Shown here: positions 16,670 through 25,475 of the stretch, piece after piece | How positions within the stretch are numbered: the stretch's first letter is position 1 | How the letters are laid out: each line of letters starts with the position of its first letter | NCBI GenBank assembly: GCA_934476455.1 | Contig: CAKSNY010000017.1 | Coordinates: forward strand, 1 to 53,073 | Length of the DNA: 53,073 bases | Origin: an uncultured Clostridia bacterium | GTDB taxonomy: Bacteria; Bacillota; Clostridia; UMGS1883 | Direction: 5' to 3' | The notes under the pieces: model-generated | What the model was told of the DNA's origin: nothing | Seen by the model: only the letters and a program-made list of their open reading frames with translations | The model's database searches: none | Translations under genes and position numbers: made by a program

Positions 16670-16707
16670 AACAGGCAGCCGTAACTTACCGTATGCGGCT
16701 GCCTGTT
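16670..16707 (-). terminator. Terminator downstream of tRNA-Arg
   Basis: AACAGGCAGCCG with its complement, loop of 14 nt, followed on the - strand by TTTTCTTG. Confidence 0.7.
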
Positions 16708-16824
16708 TGCGAAGTATTAACTTAAGAAACGGCTTTTTTACCAATACCTCCTTATCGGGTTGTGGTTTTTTTAACAGCTCTTTTACTGCTATCGCGAACA
16801 TAAAAAGTTCGGATAATATGGTTA

Positions 16825-16901
16825 TGGTACGCCTGACGCGATTCGAACGCGCGACCTTCAGAGTCGGAGTCTGACACTCTATCCAACTGAGCTACAGGCG
16901 C
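16825..16901 (-). tRNA. tRNA-Arg (anticodon CCG)
   Basis: 77 nt on the - strand, CCA encoded. The acceptor GCGCCTG pairs with CAGGCGT (one G-U at the end). The D-arm reads GCTCAGTTGGATAGAGT. The anticodon stem TCAGA/TCTGA encloses CTCCGAC, giving anticodon CCG for codon CGG. The T-loop is TTCGAAT. Confidence 0.96.
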
Positions 16902-16930
16902 ATATGACAGGCGGAAAACCGCCTGTATTT

Positions 16931-18127
16931 TTAAGCTGTTACATAGACCCTCGTGTTAAGGGGAATATAGCTTACAAGCCACTTAATATCATCCGGACGA
17001 ACCCTCACACACCCGTGGGAAATTCTTGCCCTTACGCGGTTGTCGTACGGCTCTCCGTTATATCTGATAAGTGTGGAATGTATTGCATACGGCCCGCGGA
17101 AACGCATTATAGGCCCGCAATAGTACGTGCTGTAGGTCCAGCGCGGCTGCTGCTGATAATATTCAAACGAACCCTCGATAGTCGGCGAACCCGGCGCACC
17201 AATCGCACAGTCTATCGACTTTATATGCCGCCATGCGCCCTTACTGCCGAGGTAAACGTTTAACTTAAAATCCGATTTTGAAATCCATATTAAATAATTT
17301 GTCCGGCTGGATATGCCCCTGCCGTTTATAAACGAAGCGTTTACAATGCTGCTTGCATAAACCGAAGGGGTAAGCGTAATTCTTCTTTCGTACAGTGTGT
17401 CAAGGTCTTTATAGTTGCAGGCAAAATGTGTTGCAGCCTCATAAAGCGGAATATAAAAAACTCCGTTTTCCATAAACGGTGCGGCAGGTAAATTAAAGCC
17501 GATCCCGTCGCGCACGGCGTAAATATCATCTGCCCAAAACCGCATTGTATGACCGCCCGTCTGCGATGTAAGGGAAACAGACCTGTCTTCAGCCGAAAAT
17601 TTATGATTTATAAAAAGTGTGTCAAGCGCAGCTTCGGGGATATACACAACCCCGTTCCTTTCCGAAAAGCCGGAAAGCGCCCCGCTTCCGGTTACGGTAA
17701 CATATGTTTCTTTTTCCCATTCCGGTGTAAGATTTATGTAAAAATGCGTTACGCTTACAGTCTCTTTATTTTCATTTTCGTACATATACGGCTCCAGCTC
17801 AACAGTTTTGCCGCTTTGTTCCCCGCAGGAAATCGAGCGTGCGCCGCCCTCAAGCGTAAGGGTGAAGCGGTCCCCGTATGTATAGCTGACATTGTCAAAC
17901 GCAATATCGTAATACCTTTTTCCGCGCTTAAGCTCTATGGTTTTTTCACTGTAAGCCCCGTTTTTAAAGCTTACGGAAAAAGCTGCGCCTCCCTCTGTAA
18001 TTGTCGGTATATCGTCGGTTGTAATGTGCACATAAACCGTGTCAAACGTCTGTCCCTGTGCATATGAAGGCACACAAAAAAGCATAACAATTGCGGCAGC
18101 AAATACCGCCCCCCAGCGAGTGCGCAT
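16931..18127 (-). CDS. Secreted L,D-transpeptidase (YkuD domain)
   Basis: 398 residues. A signal peptide (1-23) precedes ~235 residues of extracytoplasmic region including a stalk-like unit (YIPEAALDTLFINHKF, YIPLYEAATHFACN). A C-terminal YkuD catalytic domain (about 265-398) carries His350 in AIHST and the catalytic ISHGCVRV with Cys373. Such enzymes form 3-3 cross-links in peptidoglycan or attach proteins to it. AAGGAGG precedes the ATG. The gene has its own promoter and is divergent from the topoisomerase gene. All catalytic residues are present. Confidence 0.94.
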   Translation of the reverse strand: MRTRWGAVFAAAIVMLFCVPSYAQGQTFDTVYVHITTDDIPTITEGGAAFSVSFKNGAYSEKTIELKRGKRYYDIAFDNVSYTYGDRFTLTLEGGARSISCGEQSGKTVELEPYMYENENKETVSVTHFYINLTPEWEKETYVTVTGSGALSGFSERNGVVYIPEAALDTLFINHKFSAEDRSVSLTSQTGGHTMRFWADDIYAVRDGIGFNLPAAPFMENGVFYIPLYEAATHFACNYKDLDTLYERRITLTPSVYASSIVNASFINGRGISSRTNYLIWISKSDFKLNVYLGSKGAWRHIKSIDCAIGAPGSPTIEGSFEYYQQQPRWTYSTYYCGPIMRFRGPYAIHSTLIRYNGEPYDNRVRARISHGCVRVRPDDIKWLVSYIPLNTRVYVTA

Positions 18128-18156
18128 AAAGCCCCTCCTTAAAAAGTGATAGGTAT

Positions 18157-18185
18157 ATTATACCTCTCAAAGGGGCATAAGTCAA
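18157..18185 (-). promoter_or_regulatory. Promoter of the L,D-transpeptidase gene
   Basis: On the - strand, TTGACT (18180-18185), a 17-base spacer and TATAAT (18157-18162). Confidence 0.85.
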
Positions 18186-18237
18186 CCAATAATATATAAT
18201 ATTTTTCGCCGCAAAAAGGCATTTTTTGCATTTGTGT

Positions 18238-18266
18238 TTGATTTATTCGCCGCTTTGTGATATAAT
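18238..18266 (+). promoter_or_regulatory. Promoter of the topoisomerase A operon
   Basis: TTGATT (18238-18243), a 17-base spacer and TATAAT (18261-18266), 28 bases before the ATG at 18295. Confidence 0.82.
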
Positions 18267-18294
18267 TTAAATATCTGTGTTTAGGAGGTTTACG

Positions 18295-20484
18295 ATGAAC
18301 GAGGAAAATGTGTCTTTAACGCTTGAAGGCATAACCGAAACACTCGAAAAAAACTATATGCCTTATGCGATGAGCGTTATTATATCGCGTGCAATTCCCG
18401 AGATTGACGGATTTAAGCCGTCGCACAGAAAATTGCTCTACACAATGTATAAAATGGGGCTTTTGGGCGGTGCGCGCACAAAAAGCGCAAACGTTGTCGG
18501 TCAGACGATGAAGCTTAATCCCCACGGCGACGCGGCAATATACGAAACAATGGTGCGCCTTACAGAGGGGAATATGGCGCTTCTGCACCCTCTTGTGGAT
18601 TCAAAGGGTAACTTCGGTAAACAATACAGCCGTGATATGGCATATGCCGCAGCACGATACACAGAGGTGCGGCTGCTGCCCATATGTGCGGAAATATTCG
18701 GCGATATTGATAAAAACACCGTCGAATTTACGGATAATTACGACGGCACGCTTAAAGAGCCTACCCTTTTGCCCACTGCTTTCCCGAACATATTGGTAAA
18801 CCCCAATCAGGGCATAGCCGTAGGTATGGCAAGCAACATTGCAAGCTTTAATCTGCGCGAAATATGCAGCGCAGCCATAGCTTGTATGAAGGATAAAAAC
18901 GCAGACCTTTCGGAATATATAAAAGGCCCCGATTTTTCCACCGGCGGCTACCTTATAGAAGATAAGGAAACGTTTTCTAAAATTTACGAAACGGGCAGGG
19001 GAAGCGTGCGTGTGCGCGCAAAATACAGCTACGATAAAAAACAAAACGTTGTTGAAATTACGCAGATTCCCTACAGCACAACGGTGGAGGCTATAATAGA
19101 CAAGCTTGCAGAGCTTATAAAGGCGGGCAAGCTGCGCGATATAAACGACGTGCGCGACGAAACCGATAAGGAAGGTCTTAAAATTACAATAGAGCTTAAG
19201 CGAGGGGTTGACCCCGAAAAGCTTATGGCACGCCTTTACCGCCAGACCCCGCTGGAGGATTCGTTCGGCTGTAACTTTAACATTCTGATAAATTCCGAGC
19301 CTATGGTCCTTGGCGTAAGGGATATATTAAAGCACTGGATTGCTTTCAGAACGGATTGCATACGCAAAAGGGTACTTTTTGACATAGAAAAGAAAAGCGC
19401 ACGGCTGCATCTTTTGCAGGGTCTTGAAAAAATACTTCTCGATATTGACAAGGCGATATATATTGTCAGAAACACCCCCGAGGACAAAATGGTTGTACCT
19501 AATCTTATGGAGGGGTTCGGCATTGACGAAATTCAGGCGGAATTCATTGCGGAAATAAAGCTTCGCAATTTAAATAAAGAATATATCCTAAAGCGCACCG
19601 CCGAAACGGACAAGCTGAAAGAGGAAATAGCAGACCTTACCAAAACGGCGCAAAGCGACGCGCGCATAAGAAAAATTATAGAAAAGCAGCTTTTGGAAAT
19701 ATCCGAAAAATACGGCGCCGACCGCCGCACGCAGCTTATATCTCCGCAGGATGAAGAACAGGCGGAGGAAACAAGTATGATAGAGGATTACAACGTGCGC
19801 GTGTTTATGACGCGTGACAACTATTTCAAGAAGATAACGCTTGTATCACTTCGCGCGGCGTCCGTGCAAAAGCTTAAGGACGGCGACGAAATTATATGCG
19901 AAGCGGAAACCACAAACAAAACCGATATGCTGTTTTTTACCGACAGGCAAAATGTTTACAAAATGCGCCTGTATGATATTGCCGATACAAAGGCAAGCGT
20001 CCTCGGCGATTATCTGCCGAACATAATCGGTATGGAGCCGGGCGAAAAGGTGCTTTACGCAACGCCCGCATACACCTACGGCGGATTTATGCTGTTCGCC
20101 TTTAAAAGCGGCAAGGTTGCGAAAATCGATATGAAAAGCTACGAAACGAAAACAAACCGCAAACGCCTTACGGGTGCTTACGGAAAGGGCGAAATAGTTG
20201 ATATGCTCTACTGCCCGGAGGAATGTAAGATTGCGCTTTTAAGCAATATAGATAAGTGCGTTGTGTTTGATACAAAAGATATTTTAACAAAAACAAGCCG
20301 TTCCTCGCAGGGGGTGCAGGTAATGGTTATGCGGCGCAAGTCGCTTCTTGCAAAAATGGCGCTGCCCGAAAAATGCCTTAAGGACGCCTCCGGGTACGAG
20401 GCGCGCACAATTCCCTCCTCGGGCTATTATCTTAAGGACGAGGACAGCTCCGCTATGCAGCTTTCTATGTTTGAAAAGGAATGA
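18295..20484 (+). CDS. Type II topoisomerase subunit A (ParC/GyrA-like)
   Basis: 729 residues; start chosen at 18295 because of AGGAGG. It is the breakage-reunion subunit: winged-helix segment DGFKPSHRKLLYTMY, the quinolone-region equivalent GGARTKSANVVGQTMKLNPHGD, and the catalytic tyrosine in AARYTEVRL. A coiled-coil and a short beta-pinwheel C-terminal domain follow. The GyrA box (QRRGGKG) is replaced by the weak RKRLTGAYGKGE, and the protein is shorter than GyrA (~820), so topoisomerase IV-type decatenation is likelier than supercoiling. No B subunit gene is adjacent: the upstream gene is divergent. It is followed after 6 bases by a cysteine desulfurase gene. Confidence 0.9.
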   Translation: MNEENVSLTLEGITETLEKNYMPYAMSVIISRAIPEIDGFKPSHRKLLYTMYKMGLLGGARTKSANVVGQTMKLNPHGDAAIYETMVRLTEGNMALLHPLVDSKGNFGKQYSRDMAYAAARYTEVRLLPICAEIFGDIDKNTVEFTDNYDGTLKEPTLLPTAFPNILVNPNQGIAVGMASNIASFNLREICSAAIACMKDKNADLSEYIKGPDFSTGGYLIEDKETFSKIYETGRGSVRVRAKYSYDKKQNVVEITQIPYSTTVEAIIDKLAELIKAGKLRDINDVRDETDKEGLKITIELKRGVDPEKLMARLYRQTPLEDSFGCNFNILINSEPMVLGVRDILKHWIAFRTDCIRKRVLFDIEKKSARLHLLQGLEKILLDIDKAIYIVRNTPEDKMVVPNLMEGFGIDEIQAEFIAEIKLRNLNKEYILKRTAETDKLKEEIADLTKTAQSDARIRKIIEKQLLEISEKYGADRRTQLISPQDEEQAEETSMIEDYNVRVFMTRDNYFKKITLVSLRAASVQKLKDGDEIICEAETTNKTDMLFFTDRQNVYKMRLYDIADTKASVLGDYLPNIIGMEPGEKVLYATPAYTYGGFMLFAFKSGKVAKIDMKSYETKTNRKRLTGAYGKGEIVDMLYCPEECKIALLSNIDKCVVFDTKDILTKTSRSSQGVQVMVMRRKSLLAKMALPEKCLKDASGYEARTIPSSGYYLKDEDSSAMQLSMFEKE

Positions 20485-20490
20485 TTTTCA

Positions 20491-21597
20491 TTGATATACT
20501 TTGACAACTCCGCGACAACGCCTATGGCAAAGGAAGCGATAGACGTTTTCTGCGAATATATGAAAAACAGCTTCGGCAACCCGTCAAGCCGCCACGCGCT
20601 CGGGCTGGAAAGCGCGAAAAGGCTTTCCGCCGCACGTAAAACGGTTGCAAAAAGCATGGGCGTTTTGCCGGAGGAAATATACTTTACCTCCGGCGGAACA
20701 GAGGGGGACAACATAGCCCTCCTCGGCGCGGCGAATATAAAAAAGGGCAGGCGCATTGTAACCACCGCTATAGAACACCCCGCCGTTTTGCGCACGGCAG
20801 AGCATTTGGAAAAGCAAGGGTTTGAGGTTGTGCGCGTTATGCCCAAGGCGGACGGAAACGTCCTTCTTTCGGACATTTTGAACGCCGTAACCCCCGACAC
20901 CTGCCTTGTAAGCGTAATGCATGTAAATAACGAAACGGGTGCCGTGCTTCCGGTTGATAAAATTAAGGCGCCGCTTTCGCGCATTGCGCCGCGCGCGCAT
21001 TTTCACGTGGACGCGGTGCAGTCGTTCGGGCATATTCCTTTTAAGCCGTCGCTGTGGGGGATAGATACGGCGGCTGTAAGCAGCCACAAAATACACGGGC
21101 CGAAAGGCACGGGCGCGCTTTTTGTGAGAAAGGGCGCGGTGCTTAAGCAAAGCGTTTTCGGCGGCGGGCAGGAAAAGGGGCTTCGCAGCGGAACGGAAAA
21201 CGTGGGTGCAATATGTGCATTTGCGGCGGCGTGCAGCCTTATAAATACGGCGGACGCCGAGCGCGTAAAGGAAATCAAGGCGTTTTTAAAGGACGGGCTT
21301 CTGTCGCTCGGCTGCGTTTTAAACGGCAGCGAAACGTCAAGCCCGTACATACTTAATATGTCTTTCCCGAAAATTCGTTCGGAAATTATGCTGAACGCGC
21401 TTTCAAACGCGGGAATATGTGTTTCAAGCGGCTCTGCCTGTGCGGCGGGCGCGCATACAAGCCATGTGCTTGAAGCGCAGAACGCCCAATATAAGGACGA
21501 GGCTATACGCTTCAGCTTTTCGCGTTACAACACAATGGAGGAAGCAGAAAAGGCGCTTGAAGAAATCGCCCGAATACAGAAAGGTTTGATACGATGA
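20491..21597 (+). CDS. Cysteine desulfurase (NifS/IscS family)
   Basis: 368 residues; PLP enzyme that removes sulfur from cysteine. The PLP lysine is Lys200 in SSHKIHGPKG. The persulfide cysteine is Cys317 in SSGSACAAG, on the short-loop type typical of IscS-like group members. The start is TTG at 20491 (MIYFDNSATTP); the AAAGGA ribosome binding site overlaps the end of the topoisomerase gene. It overlaps thiI by ATGA, so it very probably feeds sulfur to ThiI for 4-thiouridine in tRNA. Confidence 0.94.
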   Translation: MIYFDNSATTPMAKEAIDVFCEYMKNSFGNPSSRHALGLESAKRLSAARKTVAKSMGVLPEEIYFTSGGTEGDNIALLGAANIKKGRRIVTTAIEHPAVLRTAEHLEKQGFEVVRVMPKADGNVLLSDILNAVTPDTCLVSVMHVNNETGAVLPVDKIKAPLSRIAPRAHFHVDAVQSFGHIPFKPSLWGIDTAAVSSHKIHGPKGTGALFVRKGAVLKQSVFGGGQEKGLRSGTENVGAICAFAAACSLINTADAERVKEIKAFLKDGLLSLGCVLNGSETSSPYILNMSFPKIRSEIMLNALSNAGICVSSGSACAAGAHTSHVLEAQNAQYKDEAIRFSFSRYNTMEEAEKALEEIARIQKGLIR

Positions 21598-22775
21598 AGG
21601 AAGTTATCCTTATTAAATACGGCGAAATAATTTTAAAAGGGCTTAACCGAAGCAAGTTTGAAGATATGCTTATAAAAAATATAAAGCAGGCTGTGGGCAA
21701 AAGCAATATTTCTTCTATAAAAAAATCACAGGCTATAATTTATCTCTATCCGGCAGACGGCGCAGACGTTTCGGAAATGCTTTCAAAGCTTGGCAAGGTT
21801 TTCGGAATAGTGTTTATTGCGCGCGCCGGCGTTTTTGAAAAGGATATGGAAAAAATCCTCTCGGGCGGTGCGACATACGCTGCGGAAAATATGTACGGCG
21901 TAAAAACCTTTAAGGTGGAGACAAAGCGCAGCGACAAAAAATTCCCCCTTAAATCGCCCGAGATAAGCCGCGAAATGGGCGGGGCAATTCTCTCGAAGAT
22001 TAAGGGCATAAAGGTAGACGTTCAAAACCCCGAGGTTACCGTGCGGGTAGAGGTGCGCGACAAGTGCGCCTACGTTTATACCGACGGAGAGCGCACACGC
22101 GGCGCCGGCGGTATGCCCACCAAAAGTGCGGGAAAAGCCACCGTTTTGCTTTCCGGCGGGATAGACAGCCCCGTTGCCGCATGGATGATGGCAAAGCGCG
22201 GGCTGGAGCTTGACGCGGTACACTTTTTCAGCCCCCCGTACACAAGCGAGCGTGCAAAGGAAAAGGTTATAGAGCTTGCGAAAATCGTTTCGGAGTATAC
22301 GGGCAGATATAATCTTTATATCGTTCCTTTTACAGAGCAGCAGCTTGCCATACGCGACAACTGCCCGGAGGAGCATTTAACACTTATTATGCGCCGTATG
22401 ATGATGATGACGGCAGAGCGCATCGCCAAAAAAAATAATTCAAATGCGCTTATAACCGGCGAAAGCTTAGGGCAGGTTGCAAGCCAAACGCTGCACGCGC
22501 TTTCCGTAACAAACGAATGCGTAAAGGATATACCTGTGTTCAGACCTCTTATAGGTATGGATAAGGACGAAATCGTTACGATAGCACGCAAAATAGGCAC
22601 TTTTGAAACGTCTATTCTGCCATATGAGGATTGCTGTACGGTGTTTGTGCCGAAGCACCCCACAACGCGCCCCAGGCTTGAAAAAATACTTGAAAGCCAG
22701 GAAAAAATAGATATGGAATATTGGGTCAACAAGGCAGTAGAGGAAACGGAGTGGGTTTTAATTGAAAACGATTAA
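21594..22775 (+). CDS. thiI: tRNA 4-thiouridine synthetase ThiI
   Basis: 393 residues. The N-terminal ferredoxin-like/THUMP region (residues ~1-165) binds tRNA. The PP-loop LLSGGIDSP adenylates U8. EDCCTVFVPKHPTTRP lies near the C-terminus. There is no rhodanese domain, as in Bacillus and most Firmicutes, where a dedicated cysteine desulfurase (here the overlapping upstream gene) hands over the persulfide. It may also take part in thiazole synthesis. Confidence 0.95.
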   Translation: MKEVILIKYGEIILKGLNRSKFEDMLIKNIKQAVGKSNISSIKKSQAIIYLYPADGADVSEMLSKLGKVFGIVFIARAGVFEKDMEKILSGGATYAAENMYGVKTFKVETKRSDKKFPLKSPEISREMGGAILSKIKGIKVDVQNPEVTVRVEVRDKCAYVYTDGERTRGAGGMPTKSAGKATVLLSGGIDSPVAAWMMAKRGLELDAVHFFSPPYTSERAKEKVIELAKIVSEYTGRYNLYIVPFTEQQLAIRDNCPEEHLTLIMRRMMMMTAERIAKKNNSNALITGESLGQVASQTLHALSVTNECVKDIPVFRPLIGMDKDEIVTIARKIGTFETSILPYEDCCTVFVPKHPTTRPRLEKILESQEKIDMEYWVNKAVEETEWVLIEND

Positions 22776-23235
22776 CTGCGAGGATACCGTTAAAGCGCTT
22801 ATAGAAAAAAACATAACCGTTTCAACCGCGGAAAGCTGCACCGGCGGTATTCTGGGGCAGTGCATAACGTCTGTTTCGGGCGCAAGCGCAATCTACGGCT
22901 ACGGTTTTATAACCTATGCAAACGAGGCAAAGGAAAAAATCCTCGGCGTATCGCACGAAACGCTTTTAAAACACGGCGCTGTAAGCGAGCAGACGGCGCG
23001 CGAAATGGCACTGGGCGCGCACAAACAAAGCGGGGCAATGCTTTGTGTAAGCGTTACGGGCATTGCGGGGCCCACGGGCGGCACAAAGGAAACGCCGGTA
23101 GGGCTTGTCTACGTGGGGTTATATTTTAAAGGAAACGTGCGCGCCGTAAAGCTTTTGCTTTCCGGCAGCCGCGAGGATGTGCGCATAAAAACCTGCGAAA
23201 GCGTTTTTAAGCTTATAGCAGGCGAAATTAAATAA
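22762..23235 (+). CDS. pncC: Nicotinamide-nucleotide amidase PncC (CinA C-terminal domain)
   Basis: 157 residues equal to the C-terminal domain of CinA: STAESCTGG, the catalytic Ser/Lys region, and VTGIAGPTGGTKETPVG. The family hydrolyses NMN to NaMN in NAD recycling. The N-terminal molybdopterin-binding-like half of CinA is absent; this is a stand-alone form, not a truncation scar. It starts with TTG inside the end of thiI (14-base overlap). recA follows under its own promoter, keeping the cinA-recA neighbourhood of many Firmicutes. Confidence 0.93.
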   Translation: MKTINCEDTVKALIEKNITVSTAESCTGGILGQCITSVSGASAIYGYGFITYANEAKEKILGVSHETLLKHGAVSEQTAREMALGAHKQSGAMLCVSVTGIAGPTGGTKETPVGLVYVGLYFKGNVRAVKLLLSGSREDVRIKTCESVFKLIAGEIK

Positions 23236-23241
23236 AAGCTA

Positions 23242-23285
23242 TTGACAAAATTTAGTCGTTGTTTTATAATTAGAACAGTTGTTCG
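23242..23285 (+). promoter_or_regulatory. recA promoter with LexA box
   Basis: TTGACA (23242-23247), a 17-base spacer and TATAAT (23265-23270). AGAACAGTTGTTCG (23272-23285) at the start site matches the Firmicutes SOS box (CGAAC-N4-GTTCG) with one end mismatch. LexA should repress recA here. Confidence 0.88.
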
Positions 23286-23303
23286 CGCAAGGAGGCAATT
23301 TTA

Positions 23304-24311
23304 ATGGCTGATGAAAAGAAAGAAGCCCTCGCCCTGGCGATGGCGCAAATAGAAAAACAGTACGGAAAAGGCTCTGTTATGAAGCTTGGGGAAAATTCGC
23401 ACTATAACGTGGCGTCTGTTCCCACCGGCGCCTTAAGCCTTGATATAGCGCTTGGCATAGGCGGCGTTCCCCGCGGAAGGATTATAGAAATTTACGGTCC
23501 GGAATCAAGCGGTAAAACAACAATCGCGCTGCACGTAATAGCGCAGACGCAAAAGCTCGGCGGTGAAGCTGCATTTATAGATGCGGAGCATGCGCTTGAC
23601 CCCTCGTATGCATCGGCGCTCGGCGTTGATGTAGATTCTTTAGTCGTTTCACAGCCGGATACCGGTGAGCAGGGGCTTGAAATTGCAGAGGCGCTCGTTC
23701 GCAGCGGCGCATTGGATGTAATTGTGATAGATTCTGTTGCGGCGCTTGTTCCAAAAGCCGAAATTGACGGCGAAATGGGCGATTCGCACGTGGGACTTCA
23801 GGCGCGCCTTATGAGCCAGGCACTTCGTAAGCTTGCGGGCGTTGTAAATAAAAGCAACACCATATGTATATTTATAAATCAGCTGCGTGAAAAAATAGGC
23901 GTTATGTACGGAAATCCCGAAACCACCGCCGGCGGCAGAGCGCTGAAATTTTACGCGTCCGTGCGTATGGATGTGCGCCGGGGTGAGGTTATTAAAAACG
24001 GCAGCGAGCCTGTCGGAAACCGCACCCGTGTGAAGATTGTTAAAAACAAGGTTGCGCCTCCTTTTAAAGAGGCGGAATTTGATATGATGTACGGCAAAGG
24101 CATCTCGCGAGAGGGGAATGTGCTGGACGTTGCCGTAAATCTTAATATTGTTAAAAAGGGCGGGTCGTGGTTCAGCTACGGCGAGCAGCGCCTCGGACAG
24201 GGAAGGGAAAATGTAAAACAATATATGATTGAAAATCCCGACTTTACAAATGACATTGAAAATCAGATAAGAGAAAAGCTTGACATGCCGCTTTTAAAAG
24301 CGGAAAAATAA
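23304..24311 (+). CDS. recA: Recombinase RecA
   Basis: 335 residues. It forms filaments on single-stranded DNA for homologous recombination and triggers LexA self-cleavage. Walker A is GPESSGKTT (65-73). LVVSQPDTGEQGLEIAE, INQLREKIGVMYGNPETTAGGRALKFY and the C-terminal domain are all present. The acidic C-terminal tail is short (ends PLLKAEK), making the protein slightly shorter than B. subtilis RecA (~348). GGAGG precedes the ATG. A REP-like array begins right after the stop. Confidence 0.99.
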   Translation: MADEKKEALALAMAQIEKQYGKGSVMKLGENSHYNVASVPTGALSLDIALGIGGVPRGRIIEIYGPESSGKTTIALHVIAQTQKLGGEAAFIDAEHALDPSYASALGVDVDSLVVSQPDTGEQGLEIAEALVRSGALDVIVIDSVAALVPKAEIDGEMGDSHVGLQARLMSQALRKLAGVVNKSNTICIFINQLREKIGVMYGNPETTAGGRALKFYASVRMDVRRGEVIKNGSEPVGNRTRVKIVKNKVAPPFKEAEFDMMYGKGISREGNVLDVAVNLNIVKKGGSWFSYGEQRLGQGRENVKQYMIENPDFTNDIENQIREKLDMPLLKAEK

Positions 24312-24315
24312 TTAA

Positions 24316-24690
24316 AGGGACGTTCCCTGCGGCAAACAGGGGACGTTCCTTATTTGCGCATATTTCTTTGTGCGCCGGGGGGACGTTTCTTATTTGTCAC
24401 GCTCCGCCTGCCGGGGGGACGTTTCTTATTTGTCACACCCCGCCTGCCGGGGGGACGTTTCTTATTTGTCACGCTCCGCCTGCCGGGGGGACGTTTCTTA
24501 TTTGTCACACCCCGCCTGCCGGGGGGACGTTTCTTATTTGTCACGCCGTGCGCGTGACAAATAGGGGGCGTCCCCACAAGGCGTGACACCAAGGCGTGAC
24601 ACCAAGGCGATGACAAATAGGGAACGTCCCCAATGACACAATGACAAAAAACGTGACAAATAGGGAACGTCCCCAATGACACAATGACAC
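24316..24690. repeat. REP-like cluster 4 with tandem array
   Basis: The 470-base gap between recA and the response regulator is almost entirely repeat. Bases 24375-24554 are five tandem 36-bp units. Each has a constant 26-bp part (CCGGGGGGACGTTTCTTATT onward to TTTGTCAC) and a 10-bp part. The 10-bp part alternates GCTCCGCCTG and ACCCCGCCTG, giving a 72-bp higher-order period. Then come inverted half-elements (GACAAATAGGGAACGTCCCC, twice, and a GGGGGCGTCCCC form), with short iterations of GGCGTGACACCAA and AATGACAC. Open frames across it are products of the 36-bp period. Confidence 0.93.
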
Positions 24691-24780
24691 TTTTCTAATG
24701 ACCTTAAACAAATCTTAATATTTATATTTCAATTTTCTTAATAAACACCCTATATAATGGCAAAGGAAGGAGGAAAAGCA

Positions 24781-25464
24781 ATGTACAGTGTTTTAATCGC
24801 GGACGATGACCGCGAGATAGTCGAAAGCATTGCCATATTTTTAAAAGGAGAGGGGTATCGCGTTGTAAAAGCGTATGACGGCGCACAGGCGCTTTTAAAA
24901 GCGCAGGCCGAAACACTGCATCTTATAATATTGGATATTATGATGCCGAATATGGACGGTGTTGCGGCGCTTCTCCGGATAAGAGAGGAAAAAAACATTC
25001 CGGTAATTTTGCTTTCTGCCAAATCGGAGGACAGCGACAAAATTCTCGGTCTTGCCGCAGGTGCGGACGATTACGTTACAAAGCCCTTTAATCCGTCCGA
25101 GCTTATGGCACGTGTAAAATCGCAGATACGCCGCTACACCTCTCTCGGCGGCATAGTGCAGGAGCCGGAACAAATTATCGTAGGCGGCCTTTTAATAAAT
25201 ACCGAGAAAAAGAGCGTGTCTGTAGACGGTGAGGCGGTGCGCCTTACCCCTACCGAATATAAAATTTTGTGTCTGCTTGCAAAAAACCGCGGAAAGGTAT
25301 TTTCCTCCGAAGAAATTTACCGCCGCATCTGGAACGAGGATTACGCCGTAACCGACAATTCCATAGCGGTGCATGTGCGCCATATCCGCGAAAAAACAGA
25401 AATTGACCCCAAAAACCCCGCATATATTAAGGTCGTGTGGGGGCTTGGGTACAAGCTTGAATAG
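24781..25464 (+). CDS. OmpR/PhoB-family response regulator
   Basis: 227 residues from the ATG at 24781 (AGGAAGGAGG upstream; TATAAT at 24753-24758). The receiver domain (1-120) has the acidic pocket DDD, phospho-acceptor Asp52 in LDIMMP and Lys101 in TKPF. The winged-helix domain (about 135-227) has LTPTEYKILCLLAKNRGKVFS and VAVHVRHIREKTE-like recognition. It resembles VanR-type regulators. It is followed after 11 bases by its histidine kinase. Target genes are not evident, though the ECF uptake operon lies directly downstream. Confidence 0.94.
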   Translation: MYSVLIADDDREIVESIAIFLKGEGYRVVKAYDGAQALLKAQAETLHLIILDIMMPNMDGVAALLRIREEKNIPVILLSAKSEDSDKILGLAAGADDYVTKPFNPSELMARVKSQIRRYTSLGGIVQEPEQIIVGGLLINTEKKSVSVDGEAVRLTPTEYKILCLLAKNRGKVFSSEEIYRRIWNEDYAVTDNSIAVHVRHIREKTEIDPKNPAYIKVVWGLGYKLE

Positions 25465-25475
25465 GAGTGTTTGTG

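Noticed and set aside
16709..16812. Small - strand open frame starting MFAIAVKELLKK behind tRNA-Arg.
   Set aside because: No ribosome binding site before the ATG, the frame runs through the terminator hairpin, and the sequence is low in coding character.
24375..24554. Possible CRISPR array.
   Set aside because: The variable parts are only 10 bp and are two alternating sequences, not unique spacers. No cas genes are near.
24350..24682. Repetitive open frames in several frames over the tandem array (for example repeated TNKKRPPGRR).
   Set aside because: The 36-bp period is a multiple of three, so any frame free of stops in one unit stays open. There is no start context, and the sequence is explained by REP amplification.
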